Shown here piece by piece: positions 32,747 through 33,903 of a DNA stretch of 33,903 nt. The first letter of the stretch is position 1; each line of letters starts with the position of its first letter. Position numbers and translations under genes: made by a program. A model generated the notes under the pieces. That model had not been told where the DNA came from, made no database searches, and was given only the letters and a program-made list of their open reading frames with translations. Origin of the DNA: CAVRZY01 sp963725415 (GTDB taxonomy: Bacteria > Acidobacteriota > Terriglobia > Bryobacterales > Bryobacteraceae); NCBI GenBank assembly GCA_963725415.1, contig CAVRZY010000238.1, positions 1-33,903 of the forward strand, written 5' to 3'.

Positions 32747-33903
32747 TCACGTCAGCGCCACCTCGATTACCGGCTTGTAATTGCCTGCGTGGCAGGCGAT
32801 CCGGCGCAGTCTGTCGATCAGCCGTTGCAGCACTCCCTTCTCCTCGTAGTGGTCACTGTAGCTGACCCCCGTGCGGCCCGCGTGGCACCAGATCTTGGCG
32901 GCGATGAACAGAAACCGGAGTCGCGCCGTGGCCAGCGTGGTGTGTTCGAGCACGGTGGCGTCATGGGCCTCGGGCTCTCGGTTGAACAGCATCAGCCAGC
33001 AGTTCAGGTTGTAGGCCAGCATGGCCAACTGGAAATGATTGCGGTTCACGTCAAACCGGCCCGAGGGATGCGCCGCCAGTCCGGCGTCGTTGTTGGCCTC
33101 TTTGATCAGGTTCTCGGCCCCGGCGCGCCGATTGTAGAACCAGACTACGAAGTCGATGGGGTCCTGCAGATTGGTGACGAAAACCCGATACTGGTAGGCG
33201 CTGGTCTCGAACAACTGGTATTGCTCGACTCCTGGCGACGGTTTCCGCTCCTTCTCATAGCGGAGGGCCACGAACCGATAGGCCTTCTTCCAGCCCTCCG
33301 GCTGATACCGGAATTCGCACTGTTGGTCGGCATCGGTGTTGGGCGAGGGCTTCCATTCAGTCTGGTGCAATTGCTCCACCAGTCGCGCGGCCTTGCGCGC
33401 CACCACCACGAACCGGCACCCGGCTTCCTCATACGCCTCTACCGCCTCCCCGCAGTAGAATCCCGAATCCGCCCGCGCGAACTTCTGTTGGACGCCCGCC
33501 GGCAGTGCCTGAAAGACATGGCGCAAGTGATGGCGGATCTGCTTGCCCGTGGGCCGGTCGCCGTTGCGCAACTCGCCCCAGAGGTATTCCCGCGTCTCGG
33601 CCAGGAAGGTCAGCATGGGCTGGTAGCTCCTCTTGCCCTTGTTCTTCGGGTTGTAGCTCTTGCGCCCGCCCATCTGCTGGCCGTAGAGCGTGTGGACCGT
33701 GGTGTCGGTGTCCATGGTTACGACCTTCAGTTTCACGTTGCCCGCCGCCCAGACCCGTTCCCGCAGGAGGCCCTGCAGGGTAAGGATCTGCCGGGCCACA
33801 TTCAGGTGCAGCGCGGCTAGAAATCGCCAGAACGTGGATTGCGGCGGCAGATGGTCGACGTGGAGAATGCCCGTCAGGATGGGATCGCGCGCGACGAAGC
33901 GCA
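32747..33903 (-). CDS. IS1380 family transposase, 5' end beyond the window
   Basis: The frame is open to the window edge (34 codons before a GTG at 33799 are clearly coding: DPILTGILHVDHLPPQSTFW, then RFLAALHLNVARQ). The DDE residues are visible: first Asp in VVTMDTDTTVHTLYG, second in FARADSGFYCG, Glu in RAGAENLIKEANND. The C-terminal helix reads LAMLAYNLNCWL. At least 385 residues are present, near the full family length. It belongs to a different IS1380 subgroup from the relic at 20950-22258 (VDFQGSRVT-type). It looks intact and could be an active element. Confidence 0.92.
   Translation of the reverse strand, partial: RFVARDPILTGILHVDHLPPQSTFWRFLAALHLNVARQILTLQGLLRERVWAAGNVKLKVVTMDTDTTVHTLYGQQMGGRKSYNPKNKGKRSYQPMLTFLAETREYLWGELRNGDRPTGKQIRHHLRHVFQALPAGVQQKFARADSGFYCGEAVEAYEEAGCRFVVVARKAARLVEQLHQTEWKPSPNTDADQQCEFRYQPEGWKKAYRFVALRYEKERKPSPGVEQYQLFETSAYQYRVFVTNLQDPIDFVVWFYNRRAGAENLIKEANNDAGLAAHPSGRFDVNRNHFQLAMLAYNLNCWLMLFNREPEAHDATVLEHTTLATARLRFLFIAAKIWCHAGRTGVSYSDHYEEKGVLQRLIDRLRRIACHAGNYKPVIEVALT

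Overview
The window looks like a chromosomal segment of a GC-rich Acidobacteriota bacterium, most likely a Solibacter/Bryobacter relative. The best evidence is a pair of secreted proteins with the acidobacterial N-terminal domain known as TIGR03437 (VVNAASY...ISIFG, ILYATGLGP). One of them also carries an RNGDFS / FPGN.IP.SRI / LPLPN segment familiar from the large TonB-dependent receptors of that lineage. This placement rests on motif recognition, not on a search.

Layout. (1) 1-5326, minus strand: a tightly overlapping operon of ECF sigma factor, zinc-finger/FecR membrane protein, ABC ATPase (frameshifted as sequenced), ABC-2 permease and a second ABC ATPase cut by the window edge. (2) 5414-9169: a YgfZ-type folate-binding protein divergent from a metallo-beta-lactamase-fold hydrolase, then two envelope proteins of unknown function. 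(3) 9160-9300, minus strand: an AT-rich promoter-like stretch, three hairpins and a U-tract that together look like an unannotated small RNA gene. (4) 9373-13024, minus strand: two small envelope proteins, a DUF697 membrane protein (frameshifted as sequenced) and a 511-residue protein ending in a PD-(D/E)XK nuclease-like domain. (5) 13295-17076, plus strand: a two-helix small protein, a YggS-type PLP protein, a glycosyltransferase and a CocE/NonD-type serine hydrolase, then tRNA-Cys. (6) 17665-20681, minus strand: the translationally coupled TIGR03437 pair.

From about 20.9 kb to the right edge the character changes to a graveyard of mobile elements. It holds a broken IS1380 transposase, two near-identical 1331-bp IS5-family copies in direct tandem, several decayed rve-type (IS481/IS3-like) transposases, a lone tyrosine recombinase and a second, apparently intact IS1380 transposase running off the edge. 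Two non-mobile loci survive inside it. One is a secreted protein gene with an in-frame stop just after its signal peptide and an IS5 copy abutting its start. The other is a two-gene operon of a type III polyketide synthase with complete Cys-His-Asn triad and a UbiE-like methyltransferase.

The regions most worth following up are the candidate small RNA at 9162-9260, the sigma/FecR/ABC operon, the nuclease-DUF697 pair, the IS-enclosed type III PKS operon and the lone recombinase with the palindrome beside it. Several genes outside the IS region carry single frameshifts, so base-level assembly errors should be excluded before calling them biological.
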